Shown here: positions 1 to 7,431 of the stretch, one piece after another | Layout: every line of letters starts with the position of its first letter | How positions within the stretch are numbered: position 1 is the first letter of the stretch | From: Ilumatobacteraceae bacterium | GTDB taxonomy: Bacteria; Actinomycetota; Acidimicrobiia; Acidimicrobiales; Ilumatobacteraceae | Length of the DNA stretch: 20,537 bases | Direction of reading: 5' to 3' | NCBI GenBank assembly: GCA_021741795.1 | Contig: JAIOXC010000011.1 | Location: forward strand, 1-20,537 | Position numbers and translations under genes: made by a program | The notes under the pieces: generated by a model | Database searches by the model: none | Told to the model about the DNA's origin: nothing | What the model saw: the letters and a program-made list of their open reading frames with translations, nothing else

Positions 1-13
1 GCGCTAAAGGGTC

Positions 14-51
14 GTTGCATAGTTATGCACTGCAGTGTATGATTATGCGAT
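14..51 (+). promoter_or_regulatory. Tandem ARG boxes (ArgR operator) before argC
   Basis: Two ARG-box-like palindromes lie side by side. Box 1 has the perfect core TGCATA-GT-TATGCA at 16-29. Box 2 has the related core TGTATG-AT-TATGCG at 36-49, which keeps 9 of the 12 arm positions of box 1. The core centres are 20 bp apart, about two helical turns. If each box is extended to 18 bp (14-31 and 34-51) the gap is 2 bp, the spacing known for paired ArgR operators where one hexamer covers both boxes. The pattern matches the general ARG-box form TGnATA-nn-TATnCA. The argR gene is in the same operon, so feedback repression including autoregulation is the natural reading. The assignment rests on pattern and context only. 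Confidence 0.85.
15..43 (+). promoter_or_regulatory. Promoter of the arg operon (-35 and -10), leaderless type
   Basis: TTGCAT at 15-20 can serve as a -35 element (3 of 6 consensus bases). TATGAT at 38-43 is a good -10 element (5 of 6). The spacer is exactly 17 bp. Transcription would start at about 50-52, at the argC ATG (52), leaving no room for a Shine-Dalgarno sequence. The -35 lies inside ARG box 1 and the -10 overlaps ARG box 2, so bound ArgR would block RNA polymerase directly. The transcription start is inferred, not measured. Confidence 0.7.
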
Positions 52-1074
52 ATGTTTTCTGTAGGCATTATTGGAGCATCCGGATTTACTGGCGCAGAAC
101 TACTACGTCTATGCGCGCAGCACCCTCAATTTGACGTTGTATATGCCACTGGCGACAGCCAGGCAGGCACGTTAGCGAGCAATTTGTACCCGTCGCTTGC
201 TGGTGCATATCCAAATTTGGTTTTTGAAGAATTTGATCTCAGCAGGGCTTTGCAGTGCGATGTCGTTTTCTTGGGATTGCCTCATGAGGCAAGTTTGGAA
301 ATCGTTCCACAGCTTGTCAACAAAGTGCGTTTGGTAGTCGATTTATCAGCAGCTTTTCGAATGACTGATCCAACGCAGTATCCAACGTGGTACGGCTTTG
401 AGCACTCTTGTCCAGAACTCATTTCGCAAGCCGTTTATGGACTTCCTGAGATGTACCGTGCGCAACTGAAGAGCGCGCGATTGATTGCAACACCTGGCTG
501 TTACGTGACTGCGGCGAGTCTTGCTCTGGCACCGCTTGTGCGTCAAGGATTGATTGAGGCGACTGGAGTAATAGTCGATGCGGCATCCGGCGTGAGTGGT
601 GCGGGTAGGGCATTGAAACACAACACGATGTTCACTTCAGTTGATGAGGATTTCAGTGCATACGGGTTGCTCGATCATCGACACACACCAGAGATGGAAC
701 AGGTGACTGGTGCACAGATTTTGTTTACACCGCATCTCGCACCGATGAATCGCGGAATTCTGGCAACGTGTTATGCGCGTCCTACGCCAGGCACGACACC
801 AACAACTGCATCGTTGCTTGCTTCGCTAGCACGCTCCTATAAGCGCGAACCTTTCGTCGTTGTGAGGCCAACGCCTCCTTCAACAAAAGCAACACTTGGC
901 ACAAACTCTGTGCACATCACTGCACGATTTGATCAACGAACCGGGTATGTCGTCGTGTTGAGTGCTCTCGACAATCTTGCCAAAGGCGCGTCTGGCGGCG
1001 CGGTGCAGGCAGCAAATGTAGCGCTTGGCATTGAAGAGTCGATGGGGTTGAGCAATGTGGGAATGTACCCATGA
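52..1074 (+). CDS. argC: N-acetyl-gamma-glutamyl-phosphate reductase
   Basis: This enzyme reduces N-acetylglutamyl 5-phosphate to the semialdehyde with NADPH, the third step of arginine synthesis, in the cytoplasm. The 340-residue product has the nucleotide-binding loop GASGFTG at residues 8-14, the catalytic cysteine in ATPGCY (Cys150), and the HRHTPE segment (His211) with PHLAPMNRGIL downstream, all typical of ArgC. Length is normal for the family. An in-frame TGA at 40-42 means ATG 52 is the first possible ATG, and the glycine loop would be damaged by a later start. No Shine-Dalgarno precedes it, so it is probably translated from a leaderless mRNA. Its stop overlaps the argB start (ATGA). 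It is the first gene of the operon under the ARG boxes. Confidence 0.97.
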   Translation: MFSVGIIGASGFTGAELLRLCAQHPQFDVVYATGDSQAGTLASNLYPSLAGAYPNLVFEEFDLSRALQCDVVFLGLPHEASLEIVPQLVNKVRLVVDLSAAFRMTDPTQYPTWYGFEHSCPELISQAVYGLPEMYRAQLKSARLIATPGCYVTAASLALAPLVRQGLIEATGVIVDAASGVSGAGRALKHNTMFTSVDEDFSAYGLLDHRHTPEMEQVTGAQILFTPHLAPMNRGILATCYARPTPGTTPTTASLLASLARSYKREPFVVVRPTPPSTKATLGTNSVHITARFDQRTGYVVVLSALDNLAKGASGGAVQAANVALGIEESMGLSNVGMYP

Positions 1075-1997
1075 GTCACGACACCACAGCACGAGCTTTG
1101 ATGGAATCGTCACATGAATTGACTGGTTCAATGCTCAGTGAGGCGTTGCCATACATCCAACGCTTCGCGGGAAAGATTGTGGTGGTGAAGTATGGCGGTA
1201 ATGCGCTCGCAGGCTCGAGCGACGTTGATGCGGCTAGTACATTTGCGCGCGACATTGCACTGATGCACGCAGTAGGTATCAAGCCAGTAGTTGTTCATGG
1301 CGGTGGTCCACAAATCAGTGCATTGATGGAAAGACTGGGCAAGAAGCCCGAATTTCGTAATGGTCTGCGCGTAACCGATCAAGAAACGATTGAGATCGCC
1401 AGCATGGTGTTGCTGGGTACGGTCAATCCACAATTGGTTTCAGCCATCAATGTGCACGGTGCGCGCGCGGTTGGTGTGTCGGGTCAAGATGCAGGTCTAT
1501 TGCAGGTAACGCAGCGCGACCCTGATCTTGGCTTCGTTGGCGACATTCATCATGTGGATCCGACGGTCTTGTTGTCGGCTGTCAATGACAATGCAGTGCC
1601 TGTTGTGGCAACTATCGGTTGCGATGCCTCGGGTCAGGCTTACAACGTCAATGCCGATACCGCGGCCGCTGCCATTGCTGTTGCGCTTGGCGCCGAGAAA
1701 TTGATTTATCTCACCGATATCGAAGGCTTACGCGCCGTCAAGGATGACCCATCAAGTCTCGTCCGCAAAGCAACTGCTTCCCAAATTGCTGAGATGTTAA
1801 AAACTGGATCAATTGATGGCGGCATGATTCCCAAAATGGAGAGCTGTGTGTCTGCACTGCAACAGTCAGTGCATGACTGTCATATTTTGGATGGTCGTAT
1901 TGCGCATGTATTGCTGATCGAACTGTTTACCATCGCTGGTGTCGGCACCATGATTTCACAGGACTCAGAAACTATTCAAGCAAAGGCGCACGTCTGA
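1071..1997 (+). CDS. argB: Acetylglutamate kinase
   Basis: This enzyme phosphorylates N-acetylglutamate with ATP, the second step of arginine synthesis. The 308-residue amino acid kinase shows the ATP-site motif KYGGNA (residues 40-45), the substrate loop HGGGPQI (76-82), NVNADTAA (192-199) and DGGMIPK (249-255). It has about 30 residues ahead of the first core strand, and a C-terminal segment LLIELFTIAGVGT like those of arginine-inhibited kinases. Feedback inhibition by arginine through an N-terminal helix is therefore likely, as an inference from family knowledge. Its ATG overlaps the argC stop by four bases (ATGA), and its TGA overlaps the argD ATG by one base, indicating translational coupling. 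argJ, commonly found between argC and argB in actinobacteria, is absent. Confidence 0.96.
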   Translation: MSHDTTARALMESSHELTGSMLSEALPYIQRFAGKIVVVKYGGNALAGSSDVDAASTFARDIALMHAVGIKPVVVHGGGPQISALMERLGKKPEFRNGLRVTDQETIEIASMVLLGTVNPQLVSAINVHGARAVGVSGQDAGLLQVTQRDPDLGFVGDIHHVDPTVLLSAVNDNAVPVVATIGCDASGQAYNVNADTAAAAIAVALGAEKLIYLTDIEGLRAVKDDPSSLVRKATASQIAEMLKTGSIDGGMIPKMESCVSALQQSVHDCHILDGRIAHVLLIELFTIAGVGTMISQDSETIQAKAHV

Positions 1998-3253
1998 TGA
2001 ATACACATGTCAATAATCATGTCAATGCGCATGCTTTCGCTGATTCGCTCGTAGCGAAGCAATTGTTGGAGCCGCAGTCTTCGCAAAGTGCAGGTCACTG
2101 TCCGTTCATGCCAGTATTTGGCGCACCACAAGTGATGTTTGTGCGAGGTCAGGGCACAGAGTTGTGGGATGCGTCTGGCAAGCACTACCTAGATTTTCTC
2201 TCAGGTATCTCCGTGACTTCACTTGGACACAGTCACCCTGTGGTCACAGCAGCAATTTGTGAGCAGGCCGCAACTCTGATGCATGTCAGCAATTTCTTTA
2301 CCAACCCGGTCGCTACTGAAGCCGCAGTGATGGTTGACAAACTTCTTGGTGGTGGAGGACAAGTTTTCTTTTGCAACTCGGGTGCCGAATCGATTGAGGC
2401 GGCGATCAAGCTTGCGCGCAAGTTTGGTGGAAGAGGACGCCACACGGTTGTGAGTGCGTTGGGAAGCTTCCATGGGCGCACATTGGCAGCGCTTGCAGCA
2501 ACTGGGCAGCCTGCAAAGCATGAACCATTTCAACCAATGCCAGAAGGTTTTCGCCATGTTGCGTTCGGCGACTTTGCGGCTCTTGATGCAGCTGTTGATA
2601 GCAGTGTTGCTGCTGTATTGCTCGAAAGCGTGCAAGGCGAGGGTGGTGTTATTCCGGCAAGTATCGAATACCTGCAAGCGGTGAGTGCATTGTGCGCCGA
2701 GCGTGGTGTCTTGTTGATGATGGATGAAGTGCAAACTGGTTTTGCGCGCACAGGGCAGTGGTTTGGATTTGAACACGCAGGTATCAAGCCCGATGTTGTG
2801 ACCCTCGCAAAAGCGATGGGTAACGGTATGCCAATTGGGGCAGTTTGGGCCCGCAAAGAAGTTGCGTCAGTGTTTCAACCAGGCGATCATGGAAGCACAT
2901 TTAGCGGCACAGCAATTGCAACAGCCGCGGCAAGAGCAACCATCAACGTGATGCTGGAGATAGATGCGCCGTCGCAAGCAAAAGCCAAAGGAAAACTCTT
3001 GGTTGATGCTCTGACCAAATTATCTCAGGTTGTCGAGGTCCGTGGTCGGGGCTTGCTCTTGGGTGTAGAGCTGCAATCTGGAATTGATGCAAAAACAGCT
3101 CAGGCAATGCTGCTGGATCGTGGTTTGGTAACCAATGCAGTGACCTCGTCGGCTTTGCGTCTGGCGCCACCAATTACCGTTCTCGATTCAGAGATTGCTA
3201 CGGCTGTACAACTCATCACGTCGGTACTTGCCGAGATTGCGAGTAAATCATGA
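1997..3253 (+). CDS. argD: Acetylornithine aminotransferase
   Basis: This class III PLP aminotransferase converts N-acetylglutamate semialdehyde and glutamate to N-acetylornithine. In the 418-residue product, the PLP-binding aspartate lies in MMDEVQTG (Asp243), and Lys272 in TLAKAMGNGMPIGA forms the Schiff base. NSGAESIEAAIKLAR (about 127-141) is the phosphate-binding region. The start ATG shares one base with the argB TGA. The first 13 residues are a small tandem of Asn-x-His-x tetrapeptides (NTHV, NNHV, NAHA), encoded by a repeated CATGTCAAT at 2006-2014 and 2018-2026; this tail precedes the conserved fold. The end overlaps argF by four bases. The name rests on operon context as well as motifs, since the family also includes succinylornithine and GABA transaminases. 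Confidence 0.95.
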   Translation: MNTHVNNHVNAHAFADSLVAKQLLEPQSSQSAGHCPFMPVFGAPQVMFVRGQGTELWDASGKHYLDFLSGISVTSLGHSHPVVTAAICEQAATLMHVSNFFTNPVATEAAVMVDKLLGGGGQVFFCNSGAESIEAAIKLARKFGGRGRHTVVSALGSFHGRTLAALAATGQPAKHEPFQPMPEGFRHVAFGDFAALDAAVDSSVAAVLLESVQGEGGVIPASIEYLQAVSALCAERGVLLMMDEVQTGFARTGQWFGFEHAGIKPDVVTLAKAMGNGMPIGAVWARKEVASVFQPGDHGSTFSGTAIATAAARATINVMLEIDAPSQAKAKGKLLVDALTKLSQVVEVRGRGLLLGVELQSGIDAKTAQAMLLDRGLVTNAVTSSALRLAPPITVLDSEIATAVQLITSVLAEIASKS

Positions 3254-4158
3254 CATTGCGTCACTTTATTAATTCGACAGATTTGTCAGCAGACGATTTG
3301 CGCAAGGTGTTGCAACTGAGCACGATCAGTATCAACGATCTCGGTCGGCCACTCGCCGGTCTTGGCGCTGCGCTCATTTTTGAGAAACCATCCAACAGAA
3401 CTCGCCACAGTATGGAAATGGCTGTCGTGCAATTGGGTGGGCACCCCGTGTACACGCGAGGAGAAGAAGTTGGTCTGGATGTTCGTGAGACCGTTGAAGA
3501 CATCACCAAAGTGATGGGTGGCTATCACGCAATTTTGGCTGCGCGGGTTTTCGATCACAACATTGTGAGGCGAATGGCCAATATTTCGAGCGTGCCAGTT
3601 GTCAACATGTTGAGCGATAGACAGCACCCACTGCAGGGCTTGGCCGATGTACTCACCATGCAACAGCAACTCGGCGATCTCGTTGGCAAAACTGTTTGTT
3701 ATGTGGGCGACTACAACAACGTTGCTCGATCATTGGCACAAACATCGGCGCTACTCGGCATGAATGTTCGTTTGGGTTGCCCAAATGGGTATCAGGCTGA
3801 GGACGGAGAATTAGAAGCGTTGCAAAGATTGGGCGCAGCCTCTGTTGAACAATTTGACGACATACATGAAGCAGTTAAGGGCTCGCACGCAGTGCATACC
3901 GACGTCTGGACCTCGATGGGCCAAGAATCTGAAACCAACAAGCGCGAAAAAGCCTTTGCGAGTTTTCAAGTCACTGATTCGGTGATGAAGGATGCAGCAG
4001 TTGGCGCAATATTTATGCATTGCCTTCCTGCGCATAGAGGAATGGAAGTTTCTGCAGAGGTCATTGACGGTTCTCAGAGCAAAGTAATTGAACAAGCACA
4101 CAATCGCATGCACGCAGCGAGAGGGCTGCTGGCATTTTTGATGGGGGTAAACGCATGA
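3250..4158 (+). CDS. argF: Ornithine carbamoyltransferase
   Basis: This enzyme makes citrulline from ornithine and carbamoyl phosphate. The 302-residue product carries a carbamoyl-phosphate loop SNRTRHS (residues 48-54), HPLQ (126-129), the ornithine-side loop DVWTSMG (218-224) and HCLPAHRG (257-264). The DVWTSMG and HCLPAHRG elements favour ornithine carbamoyltransferase over aspartate or N-acetylornithine carbamoyltransferases. Oddity: the usual STRT or SLRT phosphate loop here reads SNRT followed by Arg-His-Ser, so Asn49 replaces the normal Thr/Gly position of the family signature. The rest of the site is intact, so I expect an active enzyme. It starts in an ATGA overlap with argD and ends in an ATGA overlap with argR. 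Confidence 0.95.
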   Translation: MTLRHFINSTDLSADDLRKVLQLSTISINDLGRPLAGLGAALIFEKPSNRTRHSMEMAVVQLGGHPVYTRGEEVGLDVRETVEDITKVMGGYHAILAARVFDHNIVRRMANISSVPVVNMLSDRQHPLQGLADVLTMQQQLGDLVGKTVCYVGDYNNVARSLAQTSALLGMNVRLGCPNGYQAEDGELEALQRLGAASVEQFDDIHEAVKGSHAVHTDVWTSMGQESETNKREKAFASFQVTDSVMKDAAVGAIFMHCLPAHRGMEVSAEVIDGSQSKVIEQAHNRMHAARGLLAFLMGVNA

Positions 4159-4643
4159 CAACCAAGGTGCAACGTCAGCAGTCCATTACGCGACTGATTT
4201 CAGAACGAGACGTAACCAGCCAACCACAATTGTTGAGGTTGTTGAAGAAGTCTGGAATTGCGGCAACGCAGGCAACGGTGTCTCGAGACTTAGAGGATCT
4301 CGGTGCTGTAAAAGTACGCACAGCAAAGGGCGACACCGCATATGCAATACCCGAGTTTGAGCCAGAGAGAATTGCTCCGCTCGAGCAGCTACGCCGTGTG
4401 CTTTCAGAGTGGGTTGCCGACATTCAGGTCAGTCATCCACTGGTGATTGTGCGGACTCCACCGGGTTGCGCTCATGTGGTTGCTTCTGCTTTGGATCGCT
4501 CACGTATTGAGGGCCTAGTAGGCACGGTGGCTGGAGACGACACCATGTTTTGTGTGGCAAGTGAAAAATTTGGTGCAAAGAAACTTGCGGCACATTTAGG
4601 GAAACTGGCAGGATTGCAAACAACTGGAGCGGCGAGAAAATGA
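4155..4643 (+). CDS. argR: Arginine repressor
   Basis: This is the DNA-binding arginine sensor of the ArgR/AhrC family. The 162-residue product has an N-terminal winged helix-turn-helix with ATQATVSRDLEDLGAVKV (about residues 37-54) as the recognition region. Its C-terminal oligomerisation and arginine-binding domain contains GTVAGDDTMFCV, where the paired aspartates contact arginine in the family. Length is normal for actinobacterial ArgR. The gene sits fifth in the operon it should control and overlaps argF and argH by four bases at each end. The double ARG box at 14-51 is the obvious target, so expression is probably autoregulated. argG, often located after argR in actinobacteria, is not present. 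Confidence 0.96.
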   Translation: MTTKVQRQQSITRLISERDVTSQPQLLRLLKKSGIAATQATVSRDLEDLGAVKVRTAKGDTAYAIPEFEPERIAPLEQLRRVLSEWVADIQVSHPLVIVRTPPGCAHVVASALDRSRIEGLVGTVAGDDTMFCVASEKFGAKKLAAHLGKLAGLQTTGAARK

Positions 4644-6061
4644 GCGCGGAAATGAATAATGCATCTCAGCCCTTGTGGCACGGGCGTTTTAGCGTCGCAC
4701 CTGCAGCGGAACTCATGGCATTCACGCAGAGCCTTTCATTCGACAAAAGATTGTGGAAGGACGACATTGCCGGTTCGATTGCGCATGTCAAGGGTCTTGA
4801 ACACGTGGGTCTGCTGACAAAACAAGAAGCAGCATCGATCATCAAAGCCTTGAACGTTGTGGCAACCGAGATGGGCGACAATACTTTCGTGTTTGTTGCG
4901 TCTGACGAAGACATTCACACAGCGATCGAGCGTCGCGTTACTGAAGTAGCCGGTGAAGTTGGTGGCAAGGTGCACACAGGTCGCAGTCGCAATGATCAAT
5001 GTGTCACTGCTGTACGACTGTGGACCAAGCGAGAACTCGGTGCGCTTGCACAACAGCTGCTTGAACTATGTGATGTGCTGTCTACTCGTGCCGACGCGGC
5101 AGGGTGGGGTAGCGACGGTGTGTATTTACCCGGTTATACGCATTTGCAGCGCGCCCAGCCAGTGTTGCTTGCACACCATTTGCTTGCTCATGCGTGGGCA
5201 TTTACTCGCGATATTGACAGGCTCGTGCAAACGATCGAGCGACTGGATGTTTCTACGTTGGGTGCAGGTGCGCTCGCTGGTTCGTCATTGCCACTGGATC
5301 CAAAATTCACTGCAAAAGAAATGGGATTCGCAACACACTTTGCAAACTCGCTCGATGCGGTGTCAGACAGAGACTTTGTTGCAGAAGCACTATTTGATAT
5401 TGCGTTGATCGGCACACACCTCTCGCGCATTGGTGAAGAATTTGTGTTGTGGACTACGACAGAGTTCGGCTTTGCATCTCTTGACGACAGCTATGCAACT
5501 GGCTCGTCGATGTTGCCGCAAAAAAAGAATGCCGACATCGCTGAGCTTGCGCGGGGCAAGACTGGTCGGTTGATCGGCAATTTGACAGGGCTGCTTGCAA
5601 CATTAAAAGGGCTTCCGCTTGCGTATAACCGCGACTTACAAGAAGACAAGGAACCGCTGTTCGATTCGTATGATCAAGTTTCATTGGGCATAACTGCTGT
5701 GACCGGAATGATCGCAACAGCCACTTTTGATCACTCCACTATGGGTGAGGCTGCAGATGCAGAGATGCTGTTTGCTACGGATCTTGCGGAGTGGCTTGTA
5801 CAACAGGGGAATCCGTTTCGTCAGGCCCATGCAATGGTTGGAAGTTTGGTTCAGCAGTCGATCAATGGCAATGAATCGCTGCGTGATCTCGTGCGCAAGG
5901 ATCCAAAATTTGGTGAAAATGCTGCCGCATTAATTGGCAAGGGTCTTGGCGTGGGTCATCGCACATCGCCTGGAGCAAGTGGACCAGTGGCCGCAACAGA
6001 GCAACGAACACGATTCTCAAACCACATTGCTTCATTGAGAGCACGTATCAACACCAAGTAA
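4640..6061 (+). CDS. argH: Argininosuccinate lyase
   Basis: This enzyme splits argininosuccinate into arginine and fumarate, the last step of the pathway; the family acts as a tetramer. The 473-residue product shows HTGRSRNDQ (residues 112-120), GYTHLQRAQP (165-174) with the catalytic histidine region, and the fumarase/aspartase superfamily signature GSSMLPQKKN (288-297) with the active-site serine loop. The signature is followed by Ala-Asp, where Pro-Asp or Pro-Glu is common. There is no fused acetyltransferase domain as seen in some argH(A) genes. ATG 4640 overlaps the argR stop (ATGA). It closes the operon; no terminator hairpin is visible in the 17 bp before tyrS, so some readthrough is likely. 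Confidence 0.96.
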   Translation: MSAEMNNASQPLWHGRFSVAPAAELMAFTQSLSFDKRLWKDDIAGSIAHVKGLEHVGLLTKQEAASIIKALNVVATEMGDNTFVFVASDEDIHTAIERRVTEVAGEVGGKVHTGRSRNDQCVTAVRLWTKRELGALAQQLLELCDVLSTRADAAGWGSDGVYLPGYTHLQRAQPVLLAHHLLAHAWAFTRDIDRLVQTIERLDVSTLGAGALAGSSLPLDPKFTAKEMGFATHFANSLDAVSDRDFVAEALFDIALIGTHLSRIGEEFVLWTTTEFGFASLDDSYATGSSMLPQKKNADIAELARGKTGRLIGNLTGLLATLKGLPLAYNRDLQEDKEPLFDSYDQVSLGITAVTGMIATATFDHSTMGEAADAEMLFATDLAEWLVQQGNPFRQAHAMVGSLVQQSINGNESLRDLVRKDPKFGENAAALIGKGLGVGHRTSPGASGPVAATEQRTRFSNHIASLRARINTK

Positions 6062-6066
6062 CCACC

Positions 6067-6072
6067 TATTAT
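6067..6072 (+). promoter_or_regulatory. Putative -10 element for leaderless tyrS mRNA
   Basis: TATTAT matches the -10 consensus in 5 of 6 bases and ends 6 bases before the tyrS ATG at 6079, so transcription would start at the A of the start codon. There is no Shine-Dalgarno sequence in the 17-bp gap after argH, which agrees with a leaderless transcript. No good -35 hexamer stands at 17 bp. The site is predicted from spacing only. Confidence 0.5.
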
Positions 6073-6078
6073 TGGCGC

Positions 6079-7371
6079 ATGGCCTCGAATGGTGTTCCGT
6101 TGCATCGCGACATCGTTGCGGAGTTTGCGTCACGAGGGTTGATCCATGACTCGACTGATAGGGCAGAGCTGACCGCCCGAAGCACCACCTCGCAGATTTC
6201 TGCATACGTTGGTTTCGACCCAACCTCAGATTCGCTGCATGTCGGAAACCTCTTGGGGCAAATTTCGCTCAGACGTCTGCAACTTTTGGGGCATCGCCCG
6301 GTTGTGTTGGCTGGTGGAGCAACGGGCATGGTTGGCGATCCATCGGGACGCAGCGACGAACGAAATCTTCTCGATACCGAGACGCTGAATCACAACGTGC
6401 AGTCGATCAAGCGGCAGTTGGAAAGAATTTTAGATTTCGATCCTGGGCATACCCAGGCGATCTTGGTTGACAATGCAGAATGGACTGCAAAGGTTTCTGC
6501 TCTTGACTTTTTGCGCAATGTTGGCAAACACATCACGGTCAACCAAATGCTGGCAAAAGATTCTGTCAAGTCGCGACTTGCGGAAGGTAACGGTCTCTCA
6601 TTTACAGAGTTCAGTTATATGTTGCTGCAAGCAAACGACTTCCGACATTTATGTGAGCATCACAGTTGCGAGATGCAAATGGGTGGATCTGATCAGTGGG
6701 GCAATATCACTGCAGGTATTGATCTCATTCGCAAAACATTGGGAAGAACTGCATTTGGTCTGACTTGGCCGCTTGTTACGAAGTCTGACGGTTCAAAGTT
6801 TGGCAAGACGGCTGATGGTGCTGTGTGGCTTGATGCTCGTCGGACTTCGCCGTATCAGTTTCGCCAATTTTGGATGCAATTAAGCGATATTGACATCGAG
6901 AAAATGTTGCCACAGTTTTCGCTGCGCTCGATGGATGAAATCAATGAGATTTTGACTGAACAGCGCGCTCGACCTGAGTCGCGCGTTGCACAACGAACGC
7001 TCGCACGCGAATTGACCGAGTTGCTGCATGGTGAAGAATCGGCAGTCGCAGCCGAGCAGGCAGCTGATGTGTTGTTTGGAGCGAATCCAGTTTCAGCAAG
7101 CCCTGCGGCTCTGCATTTGATCGCCTCTGAAGTGGCGGGGAGTGCGATGGGCAAAGCGGCTTTGGGTGATGCCGTGAGTGTCTTGGTGCTGACCGGACTC
7201 GCAACATCAAATACTGAAGCACGCAGGTTGCTTACTCAGCGAAGTGTGCGGGCCAATGGAGAGCAAATCGACGAACACACCAAGCTTGACAAGATTCCGC
7301 TGTTGCATTCGAGGTGGTTGTTGCTGCGTAAGGGTAAAACTGCCTATCATCTGATCGATTTTCAGGGTTAA
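6079..7371 (+). CDS. tyrS: Tyrosyl-tRNA synthetase
   Basis: This class I synthetase charges tRNA-Tyr with tyrosine in the cytoplasm. The 430-residue product has the tyrosine pocket YVGFDPTSDSLHVGN (about residues 43-57), in which HVGN is the HIGH-type motif. It also has GDPSGR (86-91), QMGGSDQWGNI (200-210) and the KMSKS-equivalent KFGKT (240-244). An S4-like RNA-binding domain occupies the last 65 residues (TNTEARRLLTQRSVRANG). Length is standard. ATG 6079 has no Shine-Dalgarno, but a TATTAT lies at leaderless distance. The leader is too short for a T-box. The gene heads a small block with the TPR protein behind it, matching the tyrS region of mycobacteria. Confidence 0.97.
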   Translation: MASNGVPLHRDIVAEFASRGLIHDSTDRAELTARSTTSQISAYVGFDPTSDSLHVGNLLGQISLRRLQLLGHRPVVLAGGATGMVGDPSGRSDERNLLDTETLNHNVQSIKRQLERILDFDPGHTQAILVDNAEWTAKVSALDFLRNVGKHITVNQMLAKDSVKSRLAEGNGLSFTEFSYMLLQANDFRHLCEHHSCEMQMGGSDQWGNITAGIDLIRKTLGRTAFGLTWPLVTKSDGSKFGKTADGAVWLDARRTSPYQFRQFWMQLSDIDIEKMLPQFSLRSMDEINEILTEQRARPESRVAQRTLARELTELLHGEESAVAAEQAADVLFGANPVSASPAALHLIASEVAGSAMGKAALGDAVSVLVLTGLATSNTEARRLLTQRSVRANGEQIDEHTKLDKIPLLHSRWLLLRKGKTAYHLIDFQG

Positions 7372-7400
7372 TTTTTTCGAGTCGATACAAAATTGATCAG
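7351..7400 (+). repeat. 12-bp inverted repeat straddling the tyrS stop codon
   Basis: The arm CTGATCGATTTT (7351-7362) can pair along its full length with AAAATTGATCAG (7389-7400), with one G-U wobble in RNA. The 26-nt loop contains the tyrS TAA (7369-7371) and a run of six T. No U-tract follows the 3' arm, so it does not look like a classic intrinsic terminator. It may be a processing or stability hairpin between tyrS and the next gene, or chance. The rest of the gap up to 7431 shows only TAGGAG at 7426-7431. Confidence 0.45.
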
Positions 7401-7431
7401 TCGCATTCTGTCAATTTGCGACGTTTAGGAG

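Noticed and set aside
2219..2776. 185-codon minus-strand frame opposite argD
   Set aside because: No recognisable domain and fully inside a clear PLP aminotransferase gene.
4953..5408. 151-codon plus-strand frame inside argH
   Set aside because: Cys-rich shadow frame with no domain; argH in the other frame has complete catalytic motifs across the same bases.
6062..6078. T-box or other tRNA-sensing leader before tyrS
   Set aside because: The gap is only 17 bp and argH coding lies directly upstream, so no T-box can fit.
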